Assembly (NCBI GenBank): GCA_006969745.1
Contig: CP030886.1
Coordinates: forward strand, 372,001 to 436,000
Source of the DNA: Cytophagaceae bacterium
GTDB lineage: Bacteria > Bacteroidota > Bacteroidia > Cytophagales > Cyclobacteriaceae
Reading direction: 5' to 3'
Length of the DNA: 64,000 nucleotides
How positions within the stretch are numbered: position 1 is the first letter of the stretch; each line of letters begins with the position of its first letter. Below, in pieces: positions 15,578 through 24,904 of the stretch. Position numbers and translations under genes: made by a program. Below the pieces are notes generated by a model, which did no database searches, had not been told where the DNA came from, and saw nothing but the letters and a program-made list of their open reading frames with translations.

Positions 15578-16938
15578 AAATTATACAATAGGTGTGCTGT
15601 CGAGAAATAGACAGCCAAACCGAGCAAATCGTTCGTAGTAGTAATAAATGGACCGGAAGCCAAGGCTGGATTTACTCCAAATCGATTTAAGATAAGCGGT
15701 GTAATAGTGCCCATAAATGAAGCCAACAGCACCACCGCGAAAAGTGCTATCGAAACAGTAGCCGCGAGTGGCTGCTCTCTCATGAATAGAATAACTGCTC
15801 CAAATACCATTAGCGAAAGTATGGCTCCATTAACAATTGCAACAAAGAATACCTTGAGGAGTCTTTTCCACATGCTGTCTGCAAATACATTGGGGTTGGC
15901 CAGACTTTGAACCACTATAGAAGACGATTGAATTCCAACATTACCTCCTGATGCAGTGATGAGTGGAATAAAGAATGCAAGCGCCGGAACGATTATGATC
16001 TCTTCCCTAAAAAAACCCATAAACTGCGCACCTACCAGGCCACCTGCCATACCAATGATTAACCATGGTAATCGTGCGCGAGAAATCTTCCAGACGGTAT
16101 CATCCTCTTCTACATCAGAACTTACTCCTGTCATTAGTTGCCGTTCCTCTTCCGCATTCTCACGAATCACATCAATGACGTCATCAATGGTAATCCTCCC
16201 GACTAGCCTACCTCGTGCATTTACAACAGGCACTGCTTCTAAATCATATTTTTGCATAATGCTCGCAACCTCCTCCTCACTGGTGGATGTTTCGACCGAA
16301 ATGATCTGATCATCATAGATGTCAGCTACTTTGGCGCCTGATTTTCCCAGAATCAAATTCTTCACTCCGACCTTGCCTAAGAGGTTTTCTTTGTCATCTA
16401 CTACATAAACTGAATAGATCTTTTGGACATTCTCAGCTTGCAACCTTATTTCCTCAATGCATTGGGAAATACTCCAGTTCAAATTGGCCTTGATCAGCTC
16501 TTTCGCCATTAACCCACCGGCAACATCTTCGTCATACTCAAGAAGCTCCATCAAGTTGGATGCTTTCTCTTCATCAGAAATTTGTCGAATCACCTCATTC
16601 CTATCTGCTACTTCCATCTCATACAAGATGTCTGTACCATCATCAGAATCCATCAATTCTACGAATGCAGCCAGGTCAGGAGCTGAAAACTCTTTGATAA
16701 AATCTTCCCGAACGTCCTCCTCTAAATCTTCTAAAATACTTGCACCTACTTCAGGAGTAAGCAAATCAAAGACGTACTTACATTCCTCTGCATCAAACTC
16801 ATCCAGCAAAGCAGAAATATCAGCAGGGTTTACACCATCAAGTGTAGATTTTATAAACGAAGCATCTTGCTCGTCCAGCGCTTGCTGAAACCGATCTTTG
16901 AATTCGACGGATAACTCAAAAGTCATTACAGGTTCCAT
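15574..16938 (-). CDS. mgtE: Magnesium transporter MgtE
   Basis: A 454-residue Mg2+ channel. The cytoplasmic N domain of helical repeats lies at about 20-130. A CBS pair follows at about 135-260 (with ELIKANLNWSISQCIEE and AVPVVNARGRLVGRITIDDVIDVI). Five membrane helices run from about 288 to the end, including the pore sequence ASGGNVGIQSSSIVVQSLA and FITTTNDLLGLAVYF. In this family Mg2+ binding between the N and CBS domains closes the pore, so the channel is self-regulating. It lies 1 nt after rsmA and overlaps the dehydrogenase gene by 4 nt. Confidence 0.95.
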   Translation of the reverse strand: MEPVMTFELSVEFKDRFQQALDEQDASFIKSTLDGVNPADISALLDEFDAEECKYVFDLLTPEVGASILEDLEEDVREDFIKEFSAPDLAAFVELMDSDDGTDILYEMEVADRNEVIRQISDEEKASNLMELLEYDEDVAGGLMAKELIKANLNWSISQCIEEIRLQAENVQKIYSVYVVDDKENLLGKVGVKNLILGKSGAKVADIYDDQIISVETSTSEEEVASIMQKYDLEAVPVVNARGRLVGRITIDDVIDVIRENAEEERQLMTGVSSDVEEDDTVWKISRARLPWLIIGMAGGLVGAQFMGFFREEIIIVPALAFFIPLITASGGNVGIQSSSIVVQSLANPNVFADSMWKRLLKVFFVAIVNGAILSLMVFGAVILFMREQPLAATVSIALFAVVLLASFMGTITPLILNRFGVNPALASGPFITTTNDLLGLAVYFSTAHLLYNL

Positions 16939-16939
16939 T

Positions 16940-17698
16940 TCAGGAGATTTTTTCCGTAAGCGAGATAAATTCTTGAACTGAAAGCTGCTCCGCTCTTTGA
17001 TTTAACACCTCCATAGCGGCAACAGATTCGGGCAAATTTAGGTCTTTTAGCGCGTTGCGCAAGGTCTTCCTTCGTTTGCCAAATCCAGCTTTTACCACCC
17101 TCTTAAATAGTTTCTCATCACATGTCAATTCATTAACACTGTTTCTTTTCAACCTTATAACTGCCGACTGTACCTTAGGTGGTGGATTGAATACACCAGG
17201 CGGAACTTTGAACAAATAGTCTATATCGTAAAAAGCTTGTAGCAAGACACTCAGAATTCCGTAAGTCTTATTACCATGACTTGCACAAATTCGATCAGCT
17301 ACTTCCTTTTGAATCATACAAACCACCTCATCTACTTTATTTCTATCGTCCCATATTTTAAAAAACAGTTGAGATGAAATATTGTATGGAAAATTGCCAA
17401 TCACGTTGAATTTGTTGAAAGGCACATCATACTTGAGATAGTCCTTATATAAAAATCTGCTTTCATACTTAATGTAATTAGCTTTCAAATACTCAATTGA
17501 TTCTGCATCTACATCCAGTGCATAGAAATCAGCTCCGTCTTTTTGAATAAGATATTTGGTGAGCACTCCGGTCCCGGGTCCAATCTCAAAAATTGGCAGG
17601 TTAGACTCGTTTTTCAACGCATTCACTATTTTTTGGGCGATATTCTCATCCTTCAAAAAATGCTGACCTAAATGTTTTTTTGGTTTTACGCTTGACAA
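16940..17698 (-). CDS. rsmA: 16S rRNA dimethyladenosine transferase RsmA (KsgA)
   Basis: Dimethylates A1518 and A1519 in helix 45 of 16S rRNA late in 30S assembly. The 252-residue length is normal. The N-terminal KKHLGQHFLKD is the family's entry signature. The SAM-binding motif EIGPGTG is at 38-44 and catalytic motif IV is NFPYNIS at 102-108 (NLPY in most relatives, Phe here). It is the first gene of a minus-strand run with mgtE and the dehydrogenase, and is divergent from pdxA across 46 bp. Confidence 0.96.
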   Translation of the reverse strand: MSSVKPKKHLGQHFLKDENIAQKIVNALKNESNLPIFEIGPGTGVLTKYLIQKDGADFYALDVDAESIEYLKANYIKYESRFLYKDYLKYDVPFNKFNVIGNFPYNISSQLFFKIWDDRNKVDEVVCMIQKEVADRICASHGNKTYGILSVLLQAFYDIDYLFKVPPGVFNPPPKVQSAVIRLKRNSVNELTCDEKLFKRVVKAGFGKRRKTLRNALKDLNLPESVAAMEVLNQRAEQLSVQEFISLTEKIS

Positions 17699-17744
17699 CT
17701 TATTCTACGTTATTAACTTCAATTTTTATAAATGTAAGGAGCAA

Positions 17745-18788
17745 ATGGGTGAATCATCACACAAAAAAAATAAACCTGTAATAGGAATCACCATCGGAGA
17801 TGTGAATGGTATTGGTCCCGAGGTAATCATTAAATCACTCGAAGATAACCGAATACTCAAGCAGTTCACACCAGTGATCTATGGTTCAGGTAAAGTGATC
17901 ACTTTCTACCGCAAAAACTTAAACAAGGAAAGTTTTAGTTATCAGCAGATCTCCTCCATAGAAAAAGTAATTCATAAAAAAGTGAATGTATTGAATGTAT
18001 GGGATGAAGCTGTTGAAATAAGTCCGGGACAAGCAAATGAAACCGGGGGTAAATATGCAGTACTCTCTCTTCAGCGGGCAGTTGATGATCTGAAAAATGG
18101 AAAAATTGATGCAATGACCACTGCTCCACTTAGCAAGGAACTGGTACAGTCAGATGAGTTCAAATTTCCGGGACACACAGAATACCTAACCCAAGAAGCC
18201 GGAGAAAAAGAAAGCCTCATGTTTCTTGTGCACGAAGGTTTACGAGTGGGCGTTGTGACCGGTCACATTCCATTAAAAGAAGTAAGTAGTCATGTAACCA
18301 AGGAAAAGATTGTCACTAAACTTCAAAAAATGCTTAAGTCATTGCAAAAAGACTTTGGGATAAAAAAGCCTCGAATTGCAGTATTGGGAATGAATCCACA
18401 CGCAGGAGAAAATGGTTTGCTTGGAGATGAAGAAGAGAAAGTTATTCTTCCGGCCATTAATGAAGTGAAGAGCGGACATCACATTGTAGCAGGACCTTTT
18501 CCATCGGATGGATTCTTTGGCATGGGCACTTACAAACAATACGATGGTGTACTTGCAATGTATCACGATCAAGGGTTGATTCCATTTAAAACTCTCGCTT
18601 TCGAAGAAGGCATCAATTACACCGCTGGCCTTCCATTTGTACGCACCTCTCCAGACCATGGCACTGCCTTTTCCATTGCAGGAAAAAACGAAGCAGATGA
18701 GACCTCATTTCGCAATGCACTCTACCTTGCGAATGATATTATTCGTCAACGAAACGAAAATCAGTATGAAAGCCCTGAAGAAAAGTAA
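17745..18788 (+). CDS. pdxA: 4-hydroxythreonine-4-phosphate dehydrogenase PdxA
   Basis: Oxidises 4-phosphohydroxy-L-threonine in the DXP-dependent route to pyridoxal phosphate. At 347 residues it is full length. Motifs visible in order: GITIGDVNGIGPEVI at the N-terminus, TTAPLSKE, FPGHTEYL, VTGHIPL, MNPHAGENG, YHDQGLIPFK and RTSPDHGTAFSIAG, the last with metal-binding His and Asp. The C-terminus (QYESPEEK) is short and charged. It begins a series of plus-strand genes conserved in order in Bacteroidota, but a strong promoter lies between it and DUF177. Confidence 0.96.
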   Translation: MGESSHKKNKPVIGITIGDVNGIGPEVIIKSLEDNRILKQFTPVIYGSGKVITFYRKNLNKESFSYQQISSIEKVIHKKVNVLNVWDEAVEISPGQANETGGKYAVLSLQRAVDDLKNGKIDAMTTAPLSKELVQSDEFKFPGHTEYLTQEAGEKESLMFLVHEGLRVGVVTGHIPLKEVSSHVTKEKIVTKLQKMLKSLQKDFGIKKPRIAVLGMNPHAGENGLLGDEEEKVILPAINEVKSGHHIVAGPFPSDGFFGMGTYKQYDGVLAMYHDQGLIPFKTLAFEEGINYTAGLPFVRTSPDHGTAFSIAGKNEADETSFRNALYLANDIIRQRNENQYESPEEK

Positions 18789-18798
18789 TTCATAAGCT

Positions 18799-18828
18799 TT
18801 TGTAGTACTTGGATTCTATCTAAATTTG
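18799..18828 (+). promoter_or_regulatory. Bacteroidota-type promoter for the DUF177-rpmF-fabH operon
   Basis: TTTG (18799-18802), an 18-nt spacer and TAAATTTG (18821-18828) match the -33/-7 consensus closely. The predicted start of transcription near 18834 lies after an in-frame TTG at 18826. This rules out the longer form of the DUF177 protein and favours ATG at 18856. Confidence 0.7.
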
Positions 18829-18855
18829 CGGGTCTTTACCGGGAAGTGGACGGAA

Positions 18856-19368
18856 ATGAAGGATTTGAAAGCGTATAGGATTGAAATTTTTGGACTGAGT
18901 AACAGCACTCATGACTTCAATTTCACGTATAATGACGATTTCTTCAATTTTTTTGAAAACAGTCTGGTAAGCAAGGGCAAAGGCGCTTGTGACGTTGTTT
19001 TGACAAAAACGGACTCTATGATCACGCTGAATCTGACGATAAGCGGTTCAATTGAGTTGGAATGTGATAGAAGTTTAGAGCTTTTTGATTTCCCTATCCA
19101 TGTTGAAAAGGAAATTATTTACAAATACGGTGACGAAGAGAAAGAACTGAGTGAGGATGTATTTGTGATTTTGAAAGGAGAGCAGGAAATCAACATTGCA
19201 ACGTTTATGTATGAATCAATTAGCCTGGAAATACCGATGAAGAAGCTTCATCCCAAATTCCAGAATGATACCGACAGTGACGAAATGATTTATGTTTCTG
19301 AAGCTGAAAAGGAATCACAAGAAGAAGGCATTGATCCCAGATGGGAAGCCCTGAAAAAGTTGAAATAA
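18856..19368 (+). CDS. DUF177 (YceD-like) protein
   Basis: A 170-residue YceD/DUF177 protein. The family is almost always encoded just before rpmF, and in plants and E. coli it is linked to 23S rRNA and L32 accumulation. The sequence starts MKDLKAYRIEIFGLSN and includes the family's central stretch (LTISGSIELECDRSLELFDF) and an acidic C-terminus ending DPRWEALKKLK. That end is typical of the bacterial form. The start was set at ATG 18856, after the promoter. A gap of 23 nt leads to rpmF. The Cys of SIELECDRS is conserved in many members. Confidence 0.9.
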   Translation: MKDLKAYRIEIFGLSNSTHDFNFTYNDDFFNFFENSLVSKGKGACDVVLTKTDSMITLNLTISGSIELECDRSLELFDFPIHVEKEIIYKYGDEEKELSEDVFVILKGEQEINIATFMYESISLEIPMKKLHPKFQNDTDSDEMIYVSEAEKESQEEGIDPRWEALKKLK

Positions 19369-19391
19369 GAAAAATTAGATAGAGAAAGAAG

Positions 19392-19583
19392 ATGGCGCAT
19401 CCAAAACGAAAGATTTCGAAAACCAGAAGAGACAAGAGAAGAACGCATTACAAAGCAACTCCTAAGAGCTTTGTGATCTGCCCTACTACAGGTGAAGCTC
19501 ACCTTCCACACAGAGCCTTCTGGCATGAAGGCAAACTTTACTATAAGGGTAAAGTAGTGATGGAAAAAGAAGTTTTAGCCTAA
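19392..19583 (+). CDS. rpmF: 50S ribosomal protein L32
   Basis: A 63-residue basic ribosomal protein starting [19 protein letters not shown], the unmistakable L32 N-terminus (MAVPKxKxSKxRxxxRRxH). The following part has [13 protein letters not shown]. Only one Cys (in FVICPTTG) is present, so this is not the four-cysteine zinc form. It sits between DUF177 and fabH, as usual in Bacteroidota. Many other bacteria have plsX between rpmF and fabH; it is absent here. Confidence 0.97.
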   Translation: MAHPKRKISKTRRDKRRTHYKATPKSFVICPTTGEAHLPHRAFWHEGKLYYKGKVVMEKEVLA

Positions 19584-19594
19584 GCTAAGTCCTG

Positions 19595-20593
19595 ATGCCG
19601 AAAATTCAAGCAGCAATCACAGGCGTACATGGGTACGTCCCTGAAGATGTTATTACCAACAAGGATCTCGAGAAAATGGTGGATACCAACGATGAGTGGA
19701 TCACTTCTCGAACGGGCATCAAACAACGACACATTTTAAAAGGTAAAGATCAGGGCACCTCGGTAATGGCTGTCAAAGCGGTCGAAGGACTACTGAAAAA
19801 AACCAACACTAAAGCAGAAGATATTGATCTGGTGATTTGTGCTACCACAACACCAGATCTTGTTTTTCCGGCCACTGCCAATATTATTTCCAATAAGATT
19901 GGAGCTGTAAATGCATTTGGATATGACATTCAAGCTGCATGTTCGGGATTTCTTTATGCGCTGGCTACTGGCTCTCAGTTTATTGAGACCGGAAAATACC
20001 AAAAGGTACTAGTAATTGGCGCAGACAAAATGTCTTCAATAGTAGACTATACAGATCGGGCTACTTGCATCATCTTCGGAGACGGTGCGGGCGCTGTACT
20101 TCTAGAGCCTACTGAAGAAGATTTTGGGATCAAAGATTCCATTCTTAAGTCGGATGGTTCCGGAGAGCCTTTCCTACACATGAAAGCAGGTGGTAGCCGC
20201 AGACCTGCTACCGAAGAAACAGTAAAGAACAGGGAACATTTTGCCTTTCAAGAGGGATCTACTGTTTTCAAATTTGCTGTAAAAAACATGGCAGATGTGG
20301 CGGCTCAGGTAATGGAACGTAACAACCTTACTGCTGATGATGTAGCCTACCTTGTTCCGCATCAAGCCAACAAAAGAATAATCGACGCAACTGCGAATCG
20401 AATGGGTGTGAGTGATGAGAAAGTCATGCTCAACATCGCTGAGTATGGCAACACTACCAGCGGCACCATTCCACTTTGCCTGTTCGATTACGAAAGCAAG
20501 CTTAAAAAAGGAGATAACCTAATCCTTGCCGCATTTGGCGGTGGATTCACCTGGGGATCTGTCTGGGTGAAATGGGCATACGATCCGAAATAA
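19595..20593 (+). CDS. fabH: Beta-ketoacyl-ACP synthase III
   Basis: Condenses an acyl-CoA starter with malonyl-ACP to begin fatty acid synthesis. The 332-residue length fits. The catalytic triad is Cys116 ([11 protein letters not shown]), His256 (VPHQANKR) and Asn286 ([12 protein letters not shown]). [15 protein letters not shown] glycine-rich C-terminal sequence ([16 protein letters not shown]) is present. In Bacteroidota FabH often prefers branched or short starters, which would set the iso-fatty-acid pattern; that preference cannot be read from sequence. It lies 11 nt after rpmF and 22 nt before efp, with accB-accC further downstream. Confidence 0.96.
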   Translation: MPKIQAAITGVHGYVPEDVITNKDLEKMVDTNDEWITSRTGIKQRHILKGKDQGTSVMAVKAVEGLLKKTNTKAEDIDLVICATTTPDLVFPATANIISNKIGAVNAFGYDIQAACSGFLYALATGSQFIETGKYQKVLVIGADKMSSIVDYTDRATCIIFGDGAGAVLLEPTEEDFGIKDSILKSDGSGEPFLHMKAGGSRRPATEETVKNREHFAFQEGSTVFKFAVKNMADVAAQVMERNNLTADDVAYLVPHQANKRIIDATANRMGVSDEKVMLNIAEYGNTTSGTIPLCLFDYESKLKKGDNLILAAFGGGFTWGSVWVKWAYDPK

Positions 20594-20615
20594 CAAACTA
20601 ACATCCTAATAATTC

Positions 20616-21179
20616 ATGGCAACTACTTCTGACATCAAAAACGGACTTGTGATTGAATTCAATCATGATTTATTCAGTGTGGTGGAGTTTCAGCACGTAA
20701 AGCCTGGCAAGGGTCCTGCGTTTGTGAGAACGAAGCTAAAAAGCATCACTACAGGGAAAGTGATTGACAATACGTTTTCCGCCGGGCATAAAATCACCAC
20801 TGCGCGGGTAGAAAGAAGACCCTATCAATTTCTTTACAAAGATGATATGGGCTACCACTGTATGGACACCAATACCTACGAACAAATAGCTGTACAGGAA
20901 GATCTGATAAACGCACCTAAATTCCTAAAAGATGGTCAGGAAGTGGACATTCTATTCCATGCCGAGGAAGAAAAAATTCTGGCATGCGAACTTCCGCAAC
21001 ATGTGATCATGACAGTAACCCAGGCAGATCCGGGAGTGAAAGGAAACACTGCAACTAATGCAACTAAAAATGCAGTAGTTGAAACCGGAGCTACCATTCA
21101 AGTACCGATGTTTATTGAACAAGATGAAGTCATCAAAATAAATACAGCTGACGGTAGCTACGTTGAACGAGTCAAATAA
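20616..21179 (+). CDS. efp: Translation elongation factor P
   Basis: Relieves ribosome stalling at polyproline. It has 187 residues and three beta-barrel domains. Domain I carries the tip loop KPGKGPAFVRTK with Lys32 at the position modified in many bacteria. A conserved C-terminal signature (ATNATKNAVVETGATIQVP, DEVIKINTADGSYVERVK) closes the protein. No EpmA/EpmB or YmfI-type modification gene is adjacent. The location between fabH and accB is the usual one in the phylum. The 98 bp after its stop probably hold a further promoter for accB. Confidence 0.97.
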   Translation: MATTSDIKNGLVIEFNHDLFSVVEFQHVKPGKGPAFVRTKLKSITTGKVIDNTFSAGHKITTARVERRPYQFLYKDDMGYHCMDTNTYEQIAVQEDLINAPKFLKDGQEVDILFHAEEEKILACELPQHVIMTVTQADPGVKGNTATNATKNAVVETGATIQVPMFIEQDEVIKINTADGSYVERVK

Positions 21180-21277
21180 AGTCTGACTTACGCGACTAAT
21201 CCGAAAAGAAATTTTGCGCTCACGCCAAAGAAATTTTATACCTTAGTTCTTAAGATTTATTAATCAACAATTAACCT

Positions 21278-21766
21278 ATGAAGGCCAAAGAAATTCAAGA
21301 ATTAATAAACTTCCTTTCTGAGTCAGGATTGGAAGAAGTGAATATTGAGACAGATAACTTTAAGGTGAGCATAAAGCGAAGTGCTGAACAGCATGTAATA
21401 GCTTCTGCACCTGCGGCGATGCAGGCAGCACCTGCTCCGGCTCCTCAAGCCGCTCCTGCACCAACACCACAACCAGCTCCTGCACCGGCAGCAGACGGAG
21501 GAGGAGCACCCGCAGCAGACAGCAACCTTATAGAAATAAAATCACCAATGATTGGAACATTCTACCGATCTGCAAATCCCGAATCACCGGCATTTGTAGA
21601 AGTAGGAAGCTCAATCAAGGCTGGCGATACCGTTTGTATCATTGAGGCAATGAAACTTTTCAATGAGATTGAGTCAGAAGTGTCTGGTAAAATCGTGAAA
21701 GTACTCGTTGACAATGCACAACCTGTAGAGTACGATCAGCCACTTTTCCTTGTTGATCCATCTTAA
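21278..21766 (+). CDS. accB: Biotin carboxyl carrier protein of acetyl-CoA carboxylase
   Basis: The 162-residue biotin carrier of acetyl-CoA carboxylase. The N-terminal helix region ([13 protein letters not shown]) is followed by an Ala/Pro linker at about 43-80. The biotinyl domain starts at about 84 ([14 protein letters not shown]) and the biotinylated Lys126 is in EAMKLFNE. The usual motif is EAMKM; Leu at this place is common in bacterial AccB. It is 12 nt before accC, with which it forms the biotin carboxylase half of the enzyme. The carboxyltransferase genes accA and accD are not in the window. Confidence 0.97.
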   Translation: MKAKEIQELINFLSESGLEEVNIETDNFKVSIKRSAEQHVIASAPAAMQAAPAPAPQAAPAPTPQPAPAPAADGGGAPAADSNLIEIKSPMIGTFYRSANPESPAFVEVGSSIKAGDTVCIIEAMKLFNEIESEVSGKIVKVLVDNAQPVEYDQPLFLVDPS

Positions 21767-21778
21767 AACCATTAAGAC

Positions 21779-23128
21779 ATGTTTAACAAGATATTAATTG
21801 CCAACAGAGGCGAGATTGCATTACGTATTATTCGTACCTGTAAGGAGATGGGCATCAAAACGGTAGCTGTCTATTCCAAAGCGGATGCCGACAGTCTTCA
21901 TGTGCGATTTGCGGATGAAGCGGTGTGTATTGGACCGCCTCCAGGGAAAGACTCCTACCTTAAGATTCCCAACATCATTGCAGCAGCTGAGGTTACAAAT
22001 GCAGATGCGATCCATCCCGGATATGGATTTCTTTCTGAAAATGCTGAATTTTCCAGAGTTTGTGCGGAAAATGACATCAAGTTTATCGGTGCAAGCGAAG
22101 AGATGATCAGTAAAATGGGTGACAAGGCGACAGCTAAAGCAACGATGATTGCGGCTGGTGTCCCTGTAGTCCCAGGTTCTGATGGACTGTTGGAGTCTGC
22201 CGAACAAGGCATAAAGATGGCCAAAGAGATAGGCTATCCCGTGATGATCAAAGCGACTGCCGGTGGTGGTGGTAAGGGCATGAGGCTGATCAAGGAAGAA
22301 GGTGAATTCAAAAAAGCATGGGATAGTGCACGTCAGGAAGCAGCAGCTTCTTTTGGAAATGACGGCATGTACATGGAAAAATTCGTTGAAGAACCTCGTC
22401 ACGTAGAAATACAAATTGTTGGTGATAGCAATGGTAAAGCCTGTCACCTTTCTGAAAGAGATTGCTCAATCCAGCGGAGACACCAGAAACTGATTGAAGA
22501 AACCCCCTCTCCTATAGTATCGCAAGAGCTTAGAGAGAAAATGGGAGCAGCGGCAATCAAGGGAGCAGAGGCCATTAAATATGAGGGTGCCGGTACGGTG
22601 GAATTCCTCGTAGATAAGAATGGCGACTTCTACTTCATGGAGATGAATACCCGTATTCAGGTGGAGCACCCGATCACGGAGGAAGTGACCGATTATGACC
22701 TGATTAAAGAGCAGATCAAAGTAGCAGCCGGTGAGCCTATTTCCGGAAGAAACTATTATCCACAACTACACTCGATAGAAGTGAGAATTAATGCGGAAGA
22801 TCCTGCTAATGGTTTCCGACCAAGTCCGGGCAAAATCACAAACCTGCACTTTCCGGGTGGACATGGTGTGCGTATAGACAGCCACGTGTATGCTGGCTAT
22901 ACCATTCCTCCTTTCTACGACTCTATGATTGGTAAGCTGATTGTGAGTGCGCAGACCAGAGAGGAAGCGATCATCAAGATGAAGCGGGCATTGGAAGAAA
23001 CGGTGATCGAAGGAATTAAAACAACGATTCCTTTCCATCTGAAAATGATGCAGGACGAAGCATTTAAGTCCGGAAACTTCACCACGAAGTACCTGGATAC
23101 CTGGGATTTCAGTGTGTTGAAAGATTAA
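21779..23128 (+). CDS. accC: Biotin carboxylase subunit of acetyl-CoA carboxylase
   Basis: Carboxylates the biotin on AccB using ATP and bicarbonate, the first half of the acetyl-CoA carboxylase reaction. It has 449 residues with the three expected parts: the N-terminal domain ([19 protein letters not shown]), the ATP-grasp with the glycine loop [12 protein letters not shown], and the catalytic region [25 protein letters not shown] and FRPSPGKI follow. The spacing to accB (12 nt) shows an operon. A terminator follows at 23152, so this gene closes the conserved pdxA-to-accC block. Confidence 0.97.
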   Translation: MFNKILIANRGEIALRIIRTCKEMGIKTVAVYSKADADSLHVRFADEAVCIGPPPGKDSYLKIPNIIAAAEVTNADAIHPGYGFLSENAEFSRVCAENDIKFIGASEEMISKMGDKATAKATMIAAGVPVVPGSDGLLESAEQGIKMAKEIGYPVMIKATAGGGGKGMRLIKEEGEFKKAWDSARQEAAASFGNDGMYMEKFVEEPRHVEIQIVGDSNGKACHLSERDCSIQRRHQKLIEETPSPIVSQELREKMGAAAIKGAEAIKYEGAGTVEFLVDKNGDFYFMEMNTRIQVEHPITEEVTDYDLIKEQIKVAAGEPISGRNYYPQLHSIEVRINAEDPANGFRPSPGKITNLHFPGGHGVRIDSHVYAGYTIPPFYDSMIGKLIVSAQTREEAIIKMKRALEETVIEGIKTTIPFHLKMMQDEAFKSGNFTTKYLDTWDFSVLKD

Positions 23129-23151
23129 GCAATAAAAGCTAGATAAAATAT

Positions 23152-23187
23152 GACCCTTGCCAGAGATGGTGAGGGTTTTTTGTTTGA
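23152..23187 (+). terminator. Intrinsic terminator after accC (left copy of a duplicated terminator)
   Basis: A 10-bp stem (ACCCTTGCCA / TGGTGAGGGT with two G-U wobbles), loop GAGA, then TTTTTTG. A nearly identical sequence occurs at 26711-26747: the 27-nt block from CAGA to TTTGA differs by one base. The two copies bracket the small-protein island. Confidence 0.9.
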
Positions 23188-23293
23188 TTAAACTCAATAC
23201 GAATGTACATCAGTATACTCATTGTCCACCTGGATTAATACCGTTAATAGCATCATTATTCTACCTTGATTCACTCACTTAAATACACGAGTT

Positions 23294-24550
23294 ATGAATC
23301 AGTTTACAGAAAAATTATCCAGCTCATTTTCAGTATTGGTATGTCTTCTTTTACTAACCACATGCCAACAAGATGACGCGGAGAGTCATCTGCTCAAGCA
23401 CAACTCTCACGATATTGTTACAGCCGATAATGATCCCATATTGAATGATTATCTCAATCAGATGAAGTCATCGCCAAATAGCCGGACTTCTGTGATTGAT
23501 AATCTCAACTTTGATCAAGCAGTTAAAAGAACCGACAGCACAGGAAGGACGGTTTATTCAATGCACCTTGAATCTTATGATTCCCTGACTATTAAAAATG
23601 TTTGGTTGTATGAAAATAATGGAGGTTTTACCGGACGGATCATCGCACATGAATTTGATCGCGAATGGCTCTTGGATAACCATTCTGATAACCAATGGGA
23701 AAATTTTACCGGATGGTTTTCTGTCTATGATCTTGATGAAGAACTTCTTTACACAACAAGAATGATAGATGGCCAGGCAGTAGAAGAATCGGATGATGGC
23801 GGTCGAGCATCAGGCTATGTGTGTACTACACGAACAACCCGAATTTGCTCATCCGTGCCAAGCATGCCAGAATTAGGAAGACATTGCTATTACGATACTG
23901 AAACAAGCTGTACGTGGTTCAATTCCGACTACAGACCTCACAGTTCCGGGGCTTTATTTGGAGGAAGTTCTACCTCACCGTATGATATTGCTGACTATGA
24001 AAGAAGGGCTGCAACAACCTGTAATTCGGGGTATACATGGACTTCTACAGGTTGTGTTAGCAATAAAATTATAGAAGCGAGAAATGCACTTTCAAAAATC
24101 CAACAACTTGGCTATAAAATAACAGCTGCTGAACAAAGACTAGTTAACCAAAATCCGGTTAAAGCAACTGCCGTATTTTTATCATATAAAGATGCTTGGT
24201 CAACAACAATCACTTATTTCGGATCAAACAAGGCAAATGATTGCTCTGATGCTTTCAGACATGCAATTTGGAATGCATTGGCAACTCAACGAGCAGGAGA
24301 AAGTTTCACTAGAAATTTCACAACTGCACATGAGTCAGAAGTGTCAACAAATGAGAAGCTAGCTAAAGAAATGGATCTTTTCAACAATCATGTAGGAAGA
24401 GCGATTGGTAAGAATTACCCAAATCAAAATCATCCAATTCAATTAGCCTCAATTGTAAAGGACGAATATTTAAGTAAAGGGAAACTAAGGATGTTTGATG
24501 ATCCATCTACATTTAATACCCACTTAATCAATACATCAACTTGCAAGTAA
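23294..24550 (+). CDS. Predicted surface lipoprotein with toxin-like C-terminal domain (DUF6973-like)
   Basis: A 418-residue protein. The lipoprotein signal ends LTTC with acylated Cys24. The next residues QQDDAE resemble the surface-export signal of Bacteroidota lipoproteins (acidic pair at +3/+4), so it is probably displayed outside the cell. Residues 40-250 have no recognised domain and include several Cys, perhaps disulfides. The C-terminal 120 residues hold DAFRHAIWNA (319-328), AHE (345-347) and MDLFNNHVGR (360-369). This set of conserved His/Asp/Glu/Asn residues matches, from memory, the DUF6973 family, often at the C-termini of polymorphic toxins and secreted proteins; no activity is established. 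Its TAA overlaps the next ATG by one base. A toxin role is inference. Confidence 0.75.
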   Translation: MNQFTEKLSSSFSVLVCLLLLTTCQQDDAESHLLKHNSHDIVTADNDPILNDYLNQMKSSPNSRTSVIDNLNFDQAVKRTDSTGRTVYSMHLESYDSLTIKNVWLYENNGGFTGRIIAHEFDREWLLDNHSDNQWENFTGWFSVYDLDEELLYTTRMIDGQAVEESDDGGRASGYVCTTRTTRICSSVPSMPELGRHCYYDTETSCTWFNSDYRPHSSGALFGGSSTSPYDIADYERRAATTCNSGYTWTSTGCVSNKIIEARNALSKIQQLGYKITAAEQRLVNQNPVKATAVFLSYKDAWSTTITYFGSNKANDCSDAFRHAIWNALATQRAGESFTRNFTTAHESEVSTNEKLAKEMDLFNNHVGRAIGKNYPNQNHPIQLASIVKDEYLSKGKLRMFDDPSTFNTHLINTSTCK

Positions 24551-24879
24551 TGAAATCAATAAAAATGATCCTACTAATATGGGTTTTTTCATGCACTGGT
24601 AGAGATGTTCATGACTTTAAGCTTGACAATGAAGTACAAGGAGTTCATGTTAAATCTCAAATTCAAGAGCCCTACAAATTGACTTTGACCATTGAAAAGT
24701 CACAGATTGGTAAAACAATTCTATTAGTTGCAGATTCAAGAGGTTTGACAAGGGAATTGGAAGTGACCACCCAAGACACCTCATTTTCCTTTGATTGGTA
24801 CGATTCGGAGTGCTTAATTCAGCATAAAAAAAATACTGATAGGAATTTAATTATATCTGGTATCGTCGAGTTTCATTGA
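24550..24879 (+). CDS. Small lipoprotein, candidate immunity partner
   Basis: A 109-residue lipoprotein: MKSIKMILLIWVFSC with acylated Cys15, then TGRDVHDF, which lacks an acidic export signal. It should therefore stay on the periplasmic side. The mature part is rich in beta strands (KLTLTIEKSQIGKTILLVAD, RELEVTTQDTSFSF) and looks like a small Ig-like or transthyretin-like sandwich. The ATG at 24550 shares one base with the stop of the preceding gene (TAATG), so the two are translationally coupled. This coupling to a possible toxin gene is the reason to suspect an immunity function. No sequence motif proves it. Confidence 0.7.
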   Translation: MKSIKMILLIWVFSCTGRDVHDFKLDNEVQGVHVKSQIQEPYKLTLTIEKSQIGKTILLVADSRGLTRELEVTTQDTSFSFDWYDSECLIQHKKNTDRNLIISGIVEFH

Positions 24880-24904
24880 TTACCACATGTGAAAATTACT
24901 TAGG

